Shown piece after piece: positions 54,501 to 64,000 of a DNA stretch of 64,000 nucleotides. Within the stretch, counting starts at the first letter, position 1. Each line of letters opens with the position of its first letter. Below the pieces are notes generated by a model. The model ran no database searches and was not told the origin of the DNA. It saw nothing but the letters and a program-made list of their open reading frames with translations. The stretch comes from Membranipora membranacea. Its lineage: Eukaryota; Bryozoa; Gymnolaemata; Cheilostomatida; Membraniporidae. The stretch is taken from positions 3,968,001 through 4,032,000 of the forward strand of contig OU612065.1 in assembly GCA_914767715.1 (NCBI GenBank). Reading direction: 5' to 3'. Both the position numbers and the translations under genes were made by a program.

Positions 54501-57500
54501 GGAGTTCTGTGCTGTACGGCAGTTGGTAGTGGTGCAGGAGCTGATACAGTAACTGGTGCAGGAGCTGGTGCAGTAACTGGAACAGGAGCTGGTACAGTAA
54601 CTGGCGCAGGAGATGGTGCAGTAACTGGAACAGGAGCTGGTACAGTAACTGGCGCAGGAGCTGGGACAGTAACTGGAACAGGAGCTGGTGCAGTAACTGG
54701 TGCAGGAGCTGGTGCACTTGGCATGATAGGCTGTTTTACAGCAGATTGACTCTGAACTGGTACTGGGGGAACTTGAGCTGGTGTTTGGGGCAGATTGACT
54801 GTGACTGGCTGTGTACCTGCTGTACTGGCTGCTGCGGTTTGTTCCCCTGTCGCTGTGTCGACAGGTAGTGCATCATTGAGACTAACTGATGTCAGCAGTA
54901 GGGCTGTCAGCAATGAGGTGTACATCATTCTACAAAGGATGAGCAGTATGAGATGAGAATAGGCACAGGCATAGACAAAATATATTTTGCTCACATTTCA
55001 TTTTCTTTTGGGATTTTAATGCAACAGAAAATATTGCCACATTTGCATCATACCAGAAGAATTAATTATGGATATGATTTTCAGTTATTGTACTAAGATT
55101 TTCCAGATGCCACATGTGTCTTCAATATTGTTTCTGAAGGTCTGTTATGTTGCATCACAGCCATGAAAACAATTTATTATTTATTGTATTATTATTTTGT
55201 ATTGAGAATGACAATTAACATGTGTGGCTTAAACTTAACCATCAATGAGAAGATCTAATGATGTTTTCTCCACTCACCCTGGTATGAGAGACTGTAAATA
55301 TAATGAACCTGTGCTTTCCTATCTGGTAGTTGGTTTATACTCTCCCGGGTCACTCAGCCCCATTTTATACCATCCACATGCCCTTAATTATGCTAATTGT
55401 TGACGTTATGTCTACACCCATAGGTCGAAGACATTCTATTTGCATAACAGTTCGATTGAAATTTTGGGTGTTTAAAATTTAATTTAGTCCTCCCATTAGT
55501 TTTAATTACACTGTAAAATCAACTCAATATATGTTGTTATTGTGAAAAGAGTCTTTGTTGCTATTTTTAGTCATTTTTTGAGTTTTGGCATATATGTTCA
55601 TATTGATTCTATCGAAATTGAATACAAAAGTCAGCCCTGCATGTCTCATCGTTTGGCGCAGTTTCCATTTATGACAACTTTTTTCATCACCAGATGTCAA
55701 AGACATGTTAGATGTTCTAAGTGCAGTAAGAGCAACTGTCAATCACAAAATTCAGGACATACCATCTCAGTGAGATTTGTCCCATTACCTCAACCACGAA
55801 CACAAAAGCTCAATATAGATTAATGTTCTGAAGATGAATTATCACTGTGCTGCCAGGTGTCGCTCAAGCTCATATGATATGGGTGATATATTGTGTGGAA
55901 CTCAGTACTTGTTTTATTGTTTTACAGGAGCGTAGAATTGGGCAGCTTGAGAAGGTCTTAGCTGAGCTGTATGTGTTTATTGATGAGCAGTCCGCTGCCG
56001 GAGAGCTTCTCGTGGATGACGAGGAAAAGTATCTGGAGAGAGTGAAGGCTAAAGAAGCAGGAGAATTTATTAACCTTGATGGTTTTGTCGGTATGTCCAG
56101 TAGCTATAATGGAATATTTATAGTAATGATTAATTGATTTGTGTAAGCAATCTGGTGTTCCGGTGTTTTCACATTAAAATTTTGATCACCGCAAATATTT
56201 GGGATGGAAATTTGATGGATTTCATTTTGTGAACTTTTTGTGGTCTCTATTATATAATAAGCCGGACTTTGGAATGCAGACTCATTGAGCTATAATGATT
56301 GATTGATTGATTGATTAATTGCTTGATGGCATATTTTAATTTATTTATTTATCAAAAATAACAAGATCTTCTATTGGATGCTCTAAGATAATAGTTTTCT
56401 CATAAAGGAGCTCTGTGGTTGATTTTTAGCGGGTGTGGCAAGTTTACTGTGTCAAAATGGAAGGGTGATCAAAATTTGCGACCATAAGGGTTGTGATTCT
56501 ATTTGTGTTGAGGAGCCTCAGTTATCTATTGAGGGTAATACATACTGTTGTGGTACATCGTTCTCCCTCCTGCTATCTTCTTTCTGCTTATAATACTACG
56601 TCTCTCAAAATTAGAAACCTTTAACTCACATGTTTTTTTTTTCTATTTTGTTGTACAATGTGTGTGGCTATCCCTATTTCTTAACACCAAAAAATTGTAG
56701 CTCCAGAAGTAGCCATGCAATTCTATTGTTTATCCTTACTAGATGATCGAAGATTTATGTTCAGTGATATATAATATATTGTCCTCGTGAATGTAAATCA
56801 GGTTTTGCCTCAATAAAACGCCCAATTTTATTCAATTAATTCAACTGTAACGATGGCTTTACAATGCTGTAAGAGTATACCAGTAACATCAGACTAACAT
56901 GAGACGGGACGGGATAGGGTAGCTCATACATTTACTCAAGTGCTTTCGCTCATTTCAGATATAGTATGTGTGACAGATGATGATCAGGACCAGATAAGGT
57001 GTTTTAGTAAGAAAGATGCATCACCACAGCAAATAGAGTTACCTGAGGTTAAACCCAGGCAAGGTGAGATATGGAAATTAATTTAAATGGAATTCAATAT
57101 AATTTACTCTTCTCTCACTGCGGAGAGCGTGAGGGTGAATAAACTACAGGGTGCGGAGAATCAGAAACCAAATTTTGTTTTTCAAAATCCACAAAATACA
57201 GAGGGGGACGGGGGAGCTAATTGTATTGCTATGAAATAGAAATATAGATATAATCTACACAGGACAATTTCTCTTTTTCAGTCACTTCAGTTGCAGGGAT
57301 CACGTTCAAACCTTCTGAATCTGAATGCAATGATGATAAAAAGATCAACTTTAAAACATTCACATCTACATGGCTGTCAGTATCGCCAAGTGGGATTGAG
57401 TATATCAACAATCAAGTGACACTATCCGAGTGAGTAACAAGTGCTTGTTATCAGGCATTTTTATCTCGCTGTATTTATTTATTCTTTTTTAGTGTATATT

Positions 57501-59014
57501 CGATGTTAATTTTTATGTTGTTATATGATCACAGTGTATCCTTGTTTACGTGTTTGTGACCCTTACTTACTGTGATATGATGCTGGGGGCTGAGTCTATT
57601 TGAAGTAGATGTATTGGAATATAGAGATGGTTTGTTGGTCTGTCTAGGCAATCTAGAGCTCTTGGTGTTTTCAAACCAAAATTAAAAAAAAAAGTAAAAG
57701 TATTATTCTGATTTCTTTCTAGTTTTTGCAAGTCTTAGATAGTAGATAGATGGTATGAGTTGCTATAGAAATAACCGTTTTGTTGACTTAACATTTTTTC
57801 AACAGCATTGGAGAGTTTATAAACCTTGAGGAGGAGATTGACCCCTTGGATATAGAGGCACCGCATTGTGAAGCAAAATACAGCGCCAGTGTATCAATGT
57901 TTGACCATCTACCCAGCATAGCAGACAAGGACAAGCTTATATACTCCCCTGAAAATGTTCTAAGAGAGGTGGGTTAACTTGAGAACAAAGAGCACTATCA
58001 ATCGATCAAATTGAGTGATATTTATGGGAGGACAAATTTATATTTCAAATGAAATGATTCTAGCCTCTTTTACTATGAAATTTCACAGATGTAGACAAGA
58101 GCACCTACCCAGGTGAGAACACAGAAGTACAATTTGTTTATTCTCTTCCGAACCATCTTATCGAGAAGTTAACCAGAAGTTCCTAAATTACAGCTACAAC
58201 TTATGTAGAACAATAGGTCTTGTTCACCACCTTACTGATTCATCATTCATTGGCAGGTTATTGAAGGTATAGCCAGCAAAAAAGAGTCTGTGGACAAGAT
58301 TGGTACAAGGATAGCCCGAGCTTTACACAAGAATCGCACATCCTGGGCACTAGGGTGCCTTGGTGCCCTCTACTGGAGGGTTCAGGGCGACGCTCCCAAT
58401 GCTATCAACTGTTTGAGAATGGCACTGATGAATGCCTCACATGACAATAAGCATATCCCACTACTCAGTCTAGCTAATATACTACACAAAGCAGGCTCTA
58501 TCAATGATGCACTGGAGATTGCACTGGCTGCACTGGAGAGTTCTCCTGAAACTGTAGTCATTCATTTTTCGATTGGAAATATGTATGCAGCTAAGGTTAG
58601 ATATAATTTCAATCATACTGATAAATGATACCTGATTGAACTTTGAACATTATTCATATATCATAATATAGTATAATGTGAATTTTATTACCACATAGAT
58701 AACTTACCAAGGCCAAGTTATAGCTTGGGTTTGGACTACATAAATGTATTATGTATTTTATATAAATATAGATTGAGCTTTGCGAGAGGTGACCAAATGA
58801 AACCACCTCCTGAGTGTGTGGTTGTTTGTATTTCAGTATGTGTAAATATCTTGCTGTTTTGTAGGATGACTTCCAGAAAGCTGTCGAGTATTATCAGTCT
58901 ACTTTGGCGCTTCAAGATGAATTTGAGCCTGCCAGAGAGCGGCTGATCTCAATCCTGTGTGGTGGACTACTTAAAGTAGTATCAGAGGAGGATGATGACA
59001 ATGACACCAAATAG
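45520..59014 (+). CDS. TTC17: tetratricopeptide repeat protein 17 (TTC17), 1321 aa
   Basis: Twenty-five exons in one frame: 45520-45624, 45884-46028, 46398-46512, 46794-46899, 47170-47286, 47565-47674, 48225-48375, 48705-48844, 49462-49939, 50179-50514, 50604-50642, 50685-50762, 51049-51273, 51423-51602, 51816-51930, 52162-52215, 53072-53202, 53432-53599, 55928-56090, 56430-56534, 56959-57063, 57282-57429, 57806-57968, 58257-58595, 58865-59014. A hydrophobic N-terminus (LRLVVVVTIILSS) is followed by HWIVTEDGKLQEQ, the family signature. Three TPR blocks follow: SWILYNMAAFYWRIKGN, RWLLYNLAGLYWRVVGN and SWALGCLGALYWRVQG, each with downstream helical repeats. FTSTWLSVSP marks the conserved pre-TPR module. 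From family knowledge TTC17 is needed for actin polymerisation and ciliogenesis. It is longer than human TTC17 (1141 aa), mainly in acidic linkers. Exon 11 is a 39-nt microexon. Confidence 0.93.
47119..47154. other. perfect 16-bp-arm hairpin in TTC17 intron 4
   Basis: CTATAGACTTAATATA, a 4-nt CATA loop, and the exact reverse complement TATATTAAGTCTATAG. It ends 15 nt before the exon 5 boundary (exon starts 47170), so in the pre-mRNA it would fold across the branch-point/acceptor region. Confidence 0.8.
47899..48055 (+). mobile_element. tRNA-derived SINE, family A copy 1 (TTC17 intron 6)
   Basis: A-box TTGCTCAGTTGGTTAGAGCG and B-box GGGTTCTAATCC (47958-47969). The body starts CTCCGACCTACCTGCAAACT and AGAGCAAC. 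This body is shared with the inverted copy at 52722-52904, so both belong to one family. Confidence 0.75.
49148..49384. repeat. dispersed repeat, copy 2 (unnamed family)
   Basis: Partner of 7438-7672, in TTC17 intron 8 and in the same orientation. This copy contains an internal inverted repeat, CCCTAGTAGC near 49194 and GCTACTAGGG near 49299, that could fold into a stem. It has no frame, A/B box or poly(A) tail. Confidence 0.65.
50965..51028. repeat. 25-bp direct repeat, period 39, before TTC17 exon 13
   Basis: ATATATCTCAGTATAGATTG followed by TGATA occurs at 50965-50989 and identically at 51004-51028. The second copy ends 20 nt before the exon 13 boundary, so the local duplication may have copied the branch-point region. 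Confidence 0.75.
52722..52904 (-). mobile_element. tRNA-derived SINE, family A copy 2 (TTC17 intron 16)
   Basis: On the minus strand: A-box GTAGCTCAGTTGGTTAGAGC, perfect B-box GGGTTCGAATCCC (52831-52843), then CTCCGACCTGCCTGCAAACT and GAGAGCAACTTGG, matching the copy at 47.9 kb. The tRNA head resembles an Ala/Lys-type tRNA, but its arms do not pair properly, so it is not called as a tRNA gene. Confidence 0.8.
53854..54928 (-). CDS. nested secreted Pro/Ala/Val-rich repeat protein, 280 aa
   Basis: Two coding exons on the minus strand, 54423-54928 and 53854-54190, joined CAAGT|GTGAGT to CAG|GCCAGG in frame. The whole unit sits inside TTC17 intron 18 in the opposite direction. The N-terminus (MMYTSLLTALLLTSVSLNDA) looks like a cleavable signal peptide. 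Residues about 72-128 are seven 8-residue units of the type APAPVTVP alternating with APVPVTAP. The second exon is Pro/Asn/Gln-rich with EIPDYLIAPENPIFYNP and ends SREPTNIVI. No Cys is seen in the mature part, and no known domain. A non-coding first exon (about 55335-55278) behind a TATA box is predicted, with the coding exon beginning at the acceptor just before the ATG. Low-complexity secreted matrix or mucus proteins often look like this; the role is unknown. No AATAAA was found nearby. Confidence 0.75.
54533..54716 (-). repeat. 24-bp coding minisatellite (48-bp higher-order)
   Basis: Seven 24-bp units encoding APAPVTVP-like octapeptides, with alternate units (AP versus VP at position 3) giving a 48-bp period. 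It lies in the first coding exon of the nested secreted protein and is probably variable in copy number. Confidence 0.85.
55363..55369 (-). promoter_or_regulatory. TATA box of the nested secreted gene
   Basis: TATAAAA on the minus strand, followed about 30 nt downstream by the presumed start site (near 55335). A splice donor (CAGG|GTGAGT) at 55278/55277 pairs with the acceptor at 54930. An octamer ATTTGCAT at 55438-55445 lies about 70 bp upstream. The order octamer, TATA, short leader exon, coding exon is a coherent tissue-specific promoter. Confidence 0.6.
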
Positions 59015-59056
59015 TACTCCGTCCATCATAAGAAGAGCAAAAGTCAGAATAATATA

Positions 59057-59062
59057 AATAAA
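59057..59062 (+). terminator. poly(A) signal of TTC17
   Basis: AATAAA 43 nt after the TTC17 stop codon. Confidence 0.75.
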
Positions 59063-59258
59063 GTTTGTGGTTAAAAACACTGCCATGCTTCGGTCTGACT
59101 TAAATTGTACCATTTAAACCATTGCCTTGCATCGATCAATTTGCACTCATTTAAAAATCTTTTCAACATTGTCTATGTTGTTTTTTCTTGTCAAAGCAAT
59201 TTTTGTTACCTTTCTCATCAACTTGGTGAGCATACTTCACTTGTCAGAAGAAACCGTA

Positions 59259-59264
59259 TTTATT
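59259..59264 (-). terminator. poly(A) signal of the WD40 gene
   Basis: AATAAA on the minus strand about 80 nt beyond the WD40 gene stop (59344-59346). TTC17 and this gene end tail to tail, with about 200 nt between the two signals. Confidence 0.7.
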
Positions 59265-59343
59265 ACAGATATTTTTGATACACTTATGTCGCAATAACAA
59301 TGATATCAGTAAAACAAGACAAAAAAGTACAAGCTGAAAGTCA

Positions 59344-62300
59344 CTAGTGGCTCTTGATCTGAGAGATACGGGCTAGTTCTTGTTTCATGAGAGGCCATCT
59401 CTGTTGAAGTCTTTCTTTTCTGGCTCCAGATGTCTTTACCCTGAAATGAATGTATGAATTTAAAATAAATAGCGTCTCACCACTAGGGCTGATGACGATA
59501 TAATATATACCTCGACAGCCCTCTGAATACACTTTGCTCATAAAGAGTAATAATTATAATAATGGTATCGGTTTGTAGTTGTCCATGGTGGTAACAGAAT
59601 GTCACTGAGCAGAAAATCATGTTCTTTTGTCCTTTGAATCTTATTGGAAGGTGATTTAGCGATTATTGTTCACGGCTTACCGGTGGGAGAGCAGTGCACC
59701 TACTCTGGTGTCAATGGGACTAAATGATATGTAGTCTATCTGGGGTCGTATCTTTGTCCAGTGACTATCAAGTGCAGGGAAAGATCTGAGCTGGAATACA
59801 AACACAGATTGTGTGCTCTTATCTACATACTCTTCATCTGCTGCTTTCTGTGTACCTGTAATATCACCAAATGAAATATCCTGATCTCGTCAACCAGCAC
59901 TCCACAACAACTGGTCATAATACGATGGAAATGCCCAACCCCCTCCACCAGCAAATAACATCGACGGGAAACAATCACTTTAATTAGTAAATAGAATCCA
60001 AGTCCTATGCTGCCTCTTTGAGCAAAACAAAGGGTAAAAATTTCTTGAAAATTAAAATATTGAAAAAAAAATCATATCATATCAAATTATCATAGAAAAG
60101 ATTGCTCACAGATGTGCCTGCTTAGATTCACTCTTCATCAAATGTGCCTACATTAAAAGTCTACGCCGCTTTGGACTGAGCCAATATTTGCGCTCAAATT
60201 CAGGGTCTTAGGCGATCTGCATACCACTAGCCCATACTCCCAAGCGTTACAGGTACAACACAACTAGCATGGGTAAACTGACCATCATCATCATATCATA
60301 TCGCATATCCTAATCTCCTCATTCTATCAATAATCTTATATGAAAACTCGTACCTTTAACATACAACATTTGACCGCATGCAGATACAGACAAGATAGGC
60401 TGCCAAGGATTCGTCAGTTCATGTGTTGAGGGAAGACAAATCTCGCATAATGTGTTTGTGCTCGACACATCCTGCAGAAACATGCTACCACTTTTGTATG
60501 TCTTCAGAATCTGAATGAGAAGAGAAATTCAACATCAAACAGAACAAATTAAATAAATCCCTTTCAACATGGTTATCAATCGAAGTAGCGGTGCAATGGG
60601 GTCACACAAGTTTATGCTTCTGTTATGTACAGATCAGTTGGGATGAAATAGGAAAAAATACATTTCGCACAATAACTTTCTACGCACGCACTTACTATTT
60701 CAGGGCATCTTTCTGGGAAGAGCTCAACTGACGTTATTACATTGTCATCTTCAGTCGCTCTAGAGGAAGAAAAGGAAAAATGAGATCTTACATAGAACAT
60801 AGTGAGCACATTGATTTCTCACTTGAACTATAGCTCAGTGTATAAGAATATGTATAAACATGATCAAGTGTAGATGATTCAAGAATGATAAGTATGACAT
60901 ACTTATCGGCTATAGTGATTGGAGGTGAGAAGTTCCTCTGTCCACAGTTGAGCAGATGGAGAGAGCTGTCTTCTCCCCTTACAAGCACATAACAGGAAGT
61001 TGTCGTCGGGTAAACCTGATGTCTGTTGTTACTTTGTGGACAAATTGATGGGTTTACGAACTCTAGTTTTGTGATGGGAGTTTTACAAACTGAGATTGAC
61101 TTCCGTACGCAGCCTGGAAATACACAAATAATCTGATTTCTCACTTGAAGAATGTTGAAGATGTTGATTGAGTCATCTAAATGTAACAAACTGTTAAGTC
61201 CTGCAACTACTAAGATTCTAACTGTAGACAGTTTACCAGTCTAAAATAGATATGACTTGGCTTGAGACTCCTAGCTGGACAGGTTTGATCAACATTGACT
61301 TGACACCACCGACCAACATAACTTGACTCGGGAAAGCACTAATTAGCATCAGTGTCTTTTTGTAAGTGTGTCATAACTCATACATAAGTAAGTTTTATGA
61401 GGCTTACAAAGATGTTTATCCCAGACAGTAACAATACCATTCCTCAGGCCGATAGCCAGTAATGAACTATCAGGACTCATCGCACTGGCTGTGATCACTT
61501 CTGCTTGTGGCCATACTGTCTCTGGTTTGATATCTAACTCTGTAAGTAAACATCACATTATGTTTAATGTATATCTATGTGTACAAAGCTAGGGTGTGTG
61601 ACATCAGACATCTGACATAATAAATCATATCACAGTGACAATTGGTTTGATGTTGTGCTCTGTTCTGTTTGTAATCTTTTACAAAATACAAGACATGGGT
61701 GCCTGATCAAAACAGACTGAATATATATGTTTTGATTCTTGGTAGCATGAATTTTCATCTGACAGTGATATGATATGTGCATGAACTCAGTAATAAACCA
61801 TACAGTATACGTATACCAACTGCATGCATGTATTACCAATATAGCTACTGTGTTTGATATGAGCCACTGACAGGCGAGATCGAGAACCATTATACTGGTG
61901 TGAGGCAGCTAACTTAGTCTGCTTCCCTGTGTACATTACGATTTATAAATGAAAATGGACAGAAGTACTGTAGAGCAGCAGAGGCAAAGGAAAGTAGTAT
62001 ATGACATTATGACAGTGTCAAATTATACAGAGAGCTGTATTTGAGCTCATGGTGATCTATTTATCAGTGAAAGCTACCATCAATCATGCAGCTGAAACGT
62101 GACGGCATCAAAAATGAATAGAAAGCATTGATACCAATAAATATCTGTGTGCTTTATCGTAGTAAATGGAAGCAGATTAAGGAATGTTTATAGGCACAAT
62201 GATCGGTATAGTTACCAGGCCTGTTAGGAAATAAGCTGGATGTACTTGGCCCGGCCTCTACTGGCTCAGTGCGAGGTGTACCTAGAGCTTGGCCAGGCAA

Positions 62301-64000
62301 AGCCACCCTAACACGGCTCCTTCGACTCGCTAATCATAATATATATAATATCATAATATCAAAACAATACAGAACTGTTACAATGAACATGAGTATAATT
62401 TCAGGTTAATATGTCTTGTTGTGAATGTATATATTATTAATTTCAGCATGATTCCAAAGTTTGTTATGACCGCAAATCACCACAGACTTGATGAAGATAA
62501 AGTTTGATCCAATCTGCTGGTATTTGGAGTTGCCCCCACTAATGCTGCCTCCGGCAACTTTCCAGTGGAATTGGAACAACTTTGATTTGCAGGCAAATTG
62601 GATCAAACCTGTTCTACACCAAGCCTTGATCAAGCTCCGAGGTAAAAAAAAATGATATGATGTTAAAAGTATAAATGTATATATTTAGATACACAATATA
62701 CCTGAATAAGCACAATAATAGACAAGAAACATACCTGCATCCTGTGCATCTGCACCTGTTTTCTTAACTTTGACAGGTTTGGTGAGAGAATAGTAGATGA
62801 ACTGACTGCTTCCACTCCACCAAATACCTATAGATGATGGCTTCCCTAAAAATACAATCAATATTCTAGAAGAGTCTCAGAGCTTTAAATTTTGTTCAAT
62901 TTGGGATTGACTGTATCAAACTCAGGATCACTAGACAAACAAATTAATATACCGAACCTGACCTTCACAAGGATACAATGTCACTGACATAGGAAGAAGA
63001 AGACTCGCCTTCAATGTATAAGGTCGACCCAGATAGATGATAGTGAGCTAGTAGGAATGTATGAAATACACTGACACTGAGTGAAGGATAACTTACTTAA
63101 AGCTCCAGGCTGCTCTATGCCAAATGGAATCGCCAGCCCGGGAGTGAAAAAGTGAAAGTTGCAATCCCTAGAAAATAGACAAAACAATGAGATATGATGC
63201 TGGCCGCACGTTGAAGGCCAAGTTAATAATGAAGACCGTACTTTGCCAAATCAATAGTAGTAATAATAAATTTCATTTATGAAACTGTTTAGAAACAATT
63301 ATTTCTAAGCATTAAATAGGTCTGGTAATGTCAGAAAATCATACTATATTCAATCATATATTATCGTGATTTTTGACATTATTATACAGATACTCACCGG
63401 TGTTCACCCTCAGTTTCATCTTGAGGCATTTTATATATCAGTTTATCCTTATGCATGTTGGTAAAGGCCTCTTGTCTTATTTCCATGTACGGACGTGACA
63501 ATAGATGGCCCTGGCCTGATGCTAGTATTAGCTTGGGGTCAGTGATGGTTGCAAGGTTTGCTGCAGGTGATACGCCAGCATTGGCTGCAAAATGAAAGGT
63601 TTTATAACTTTACAGCATGTCGAAAAGGAAAAATCAGGACAATCACAAAGTTCTAATAGAAGCAAGTTGACTTCCTAAGTTGTCCTCTCTAGTGGCGTGG
63701 GTACACAAATCCAAATGCAATGAATATGAGAACACATTAATCTTAAAAAATAACAGACCTATCCTAGCAAGTTTTCATTTACCGAAAATTCTAATAGTAA
63801 GCAATATTCTGTTATGATTACTTTATATTTAATATAGTATCTTCACTCAGTCAGCACAATCAATATCAGGGTGTAAACTCGTTTAAAAATGTTTCTACAT
63901 AATACTATCTATATGTAGCTTACCAACAAGTTTCTCAGGTGGATGATGCCTCATAACAAGATTGGTTGGAGTGAACTTGTAATTCCCTCCTTTTTTTGAT
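59344..64000 (-). CDS. WD40-repeat protein, 3' portion (runs off the right edge)
   Basis: Eleven minus-strand exons in continuous frame, the first cut by the window: 63924-64000, 63398-63584, 63097-63167, 62735-62845, 62216-62329, 61408-61539, 60903-61113, 60696-60759, 60354-60510, 59681-59855, 59344-59440, giving about 464 residues and a stop. Beta-propeller features are visible: GIWWSGSSQFIYYSL, a canonical blade ASAMSPDSSLLAIGLRNG then IVTVWDKHL, YVLVRGEDSSLHLLNCG, PILSVSACGQMLYVKG, and YISFSPIDTRVGALLSHR. It ends in a basic/coiled tail, ARKERLQQRWPLMKQELARI. A basic, low-complexity insert (SRRSRVRVALPG) separates blades. I cannot assign the subfamily safely; a WDR93-like cilium-associated protein is one possibility. 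The N-terminal half lies outside the window. Confidence 0.8.

Noticed and set aside
54403-54717. Minus-strand frame rich in HQLLHQLL repeats
   Set aside because: It is an alternate frame of the 24-bp minisatellite; the APAPVTVP frame has the signal peptide, the splice join and the stop.

Overview
This is a 64 kb stretch of intron-rich animal nuclear DNA. It carries eight protein genes, all read here by joining exons at GT-AG splice sites with consistent reading frames. Gene content (an animal-type PAS kinase, Ku80 ending in a DNA-PKcs-type motif, TTC17), introns of a few hundred bases to several kb, several families of tRNA-derived SINEs and two non-LTR retrotransposon fragments point to an invertebrate metazoan, most likely a marine deuterostome or lophotrochozoan. 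I cannot name the species. There is no sign of a prokaryotic operon, CRISPR array, integron or phage.

Layout: 2.2-2.7 kb, intronless RNA polymerase III subunit RPC9/CRCP (+). 5.2-12.8 kb, an unrecognised 11-exon single-pass membrane protein (+). 14.5-26.1 kb, PASK (PAS-domain kinase, 19 exons, -), whose largest intron holds a LINE fragment, two SINEs and a diverged tandem duplication. 26.1-30.3 kb, divergent PASK/XRCC5 interval with a second LINE. 30.3-38.3 kb, XRCC5/Ku80 (+). 38.8-44.3 kb, HSPA9/mortalin (-), tail to tail with XRCC5. 45.5-59.0 kb, TTC17 (25 exons, +), head to head with HSPA9. 53.8-54.9 kb, a secreted Pro/Ala/Val-rich protein nested antisense in a TTC17 intron behind its own TATA box. 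59.3 kb to the right edge, the 3' part of a WD40-repeat gene (-), tail to tail with TTC17.

The genes are not a functional pathway: they are housekeeping functions (Pol III transcription, energy-sensing kinase, double-strand-break repair, mitochondrial chaperone, actin/cilia-linked TPR protein) lying side by side. The notable content lies between and inside them: a ladder of six in-frame 5' splice sites spaced exactly 21 nt apart in PASK; an uninterrupted (CTG)34 tract starting 5 nt after a PASK splice donor; the nested TATA-driven secreted gene; a TTAA-flanked 375-bp MITE in XRCC5; a second terminal-inverted-repeat element in HSPA9; an unnamed dispersed repeat shared by two distant introns; a SINE with a perfect 15-bp target duplication; and a perfect 16-bp-arm hairpin next to a TTC17 splice acceptor.
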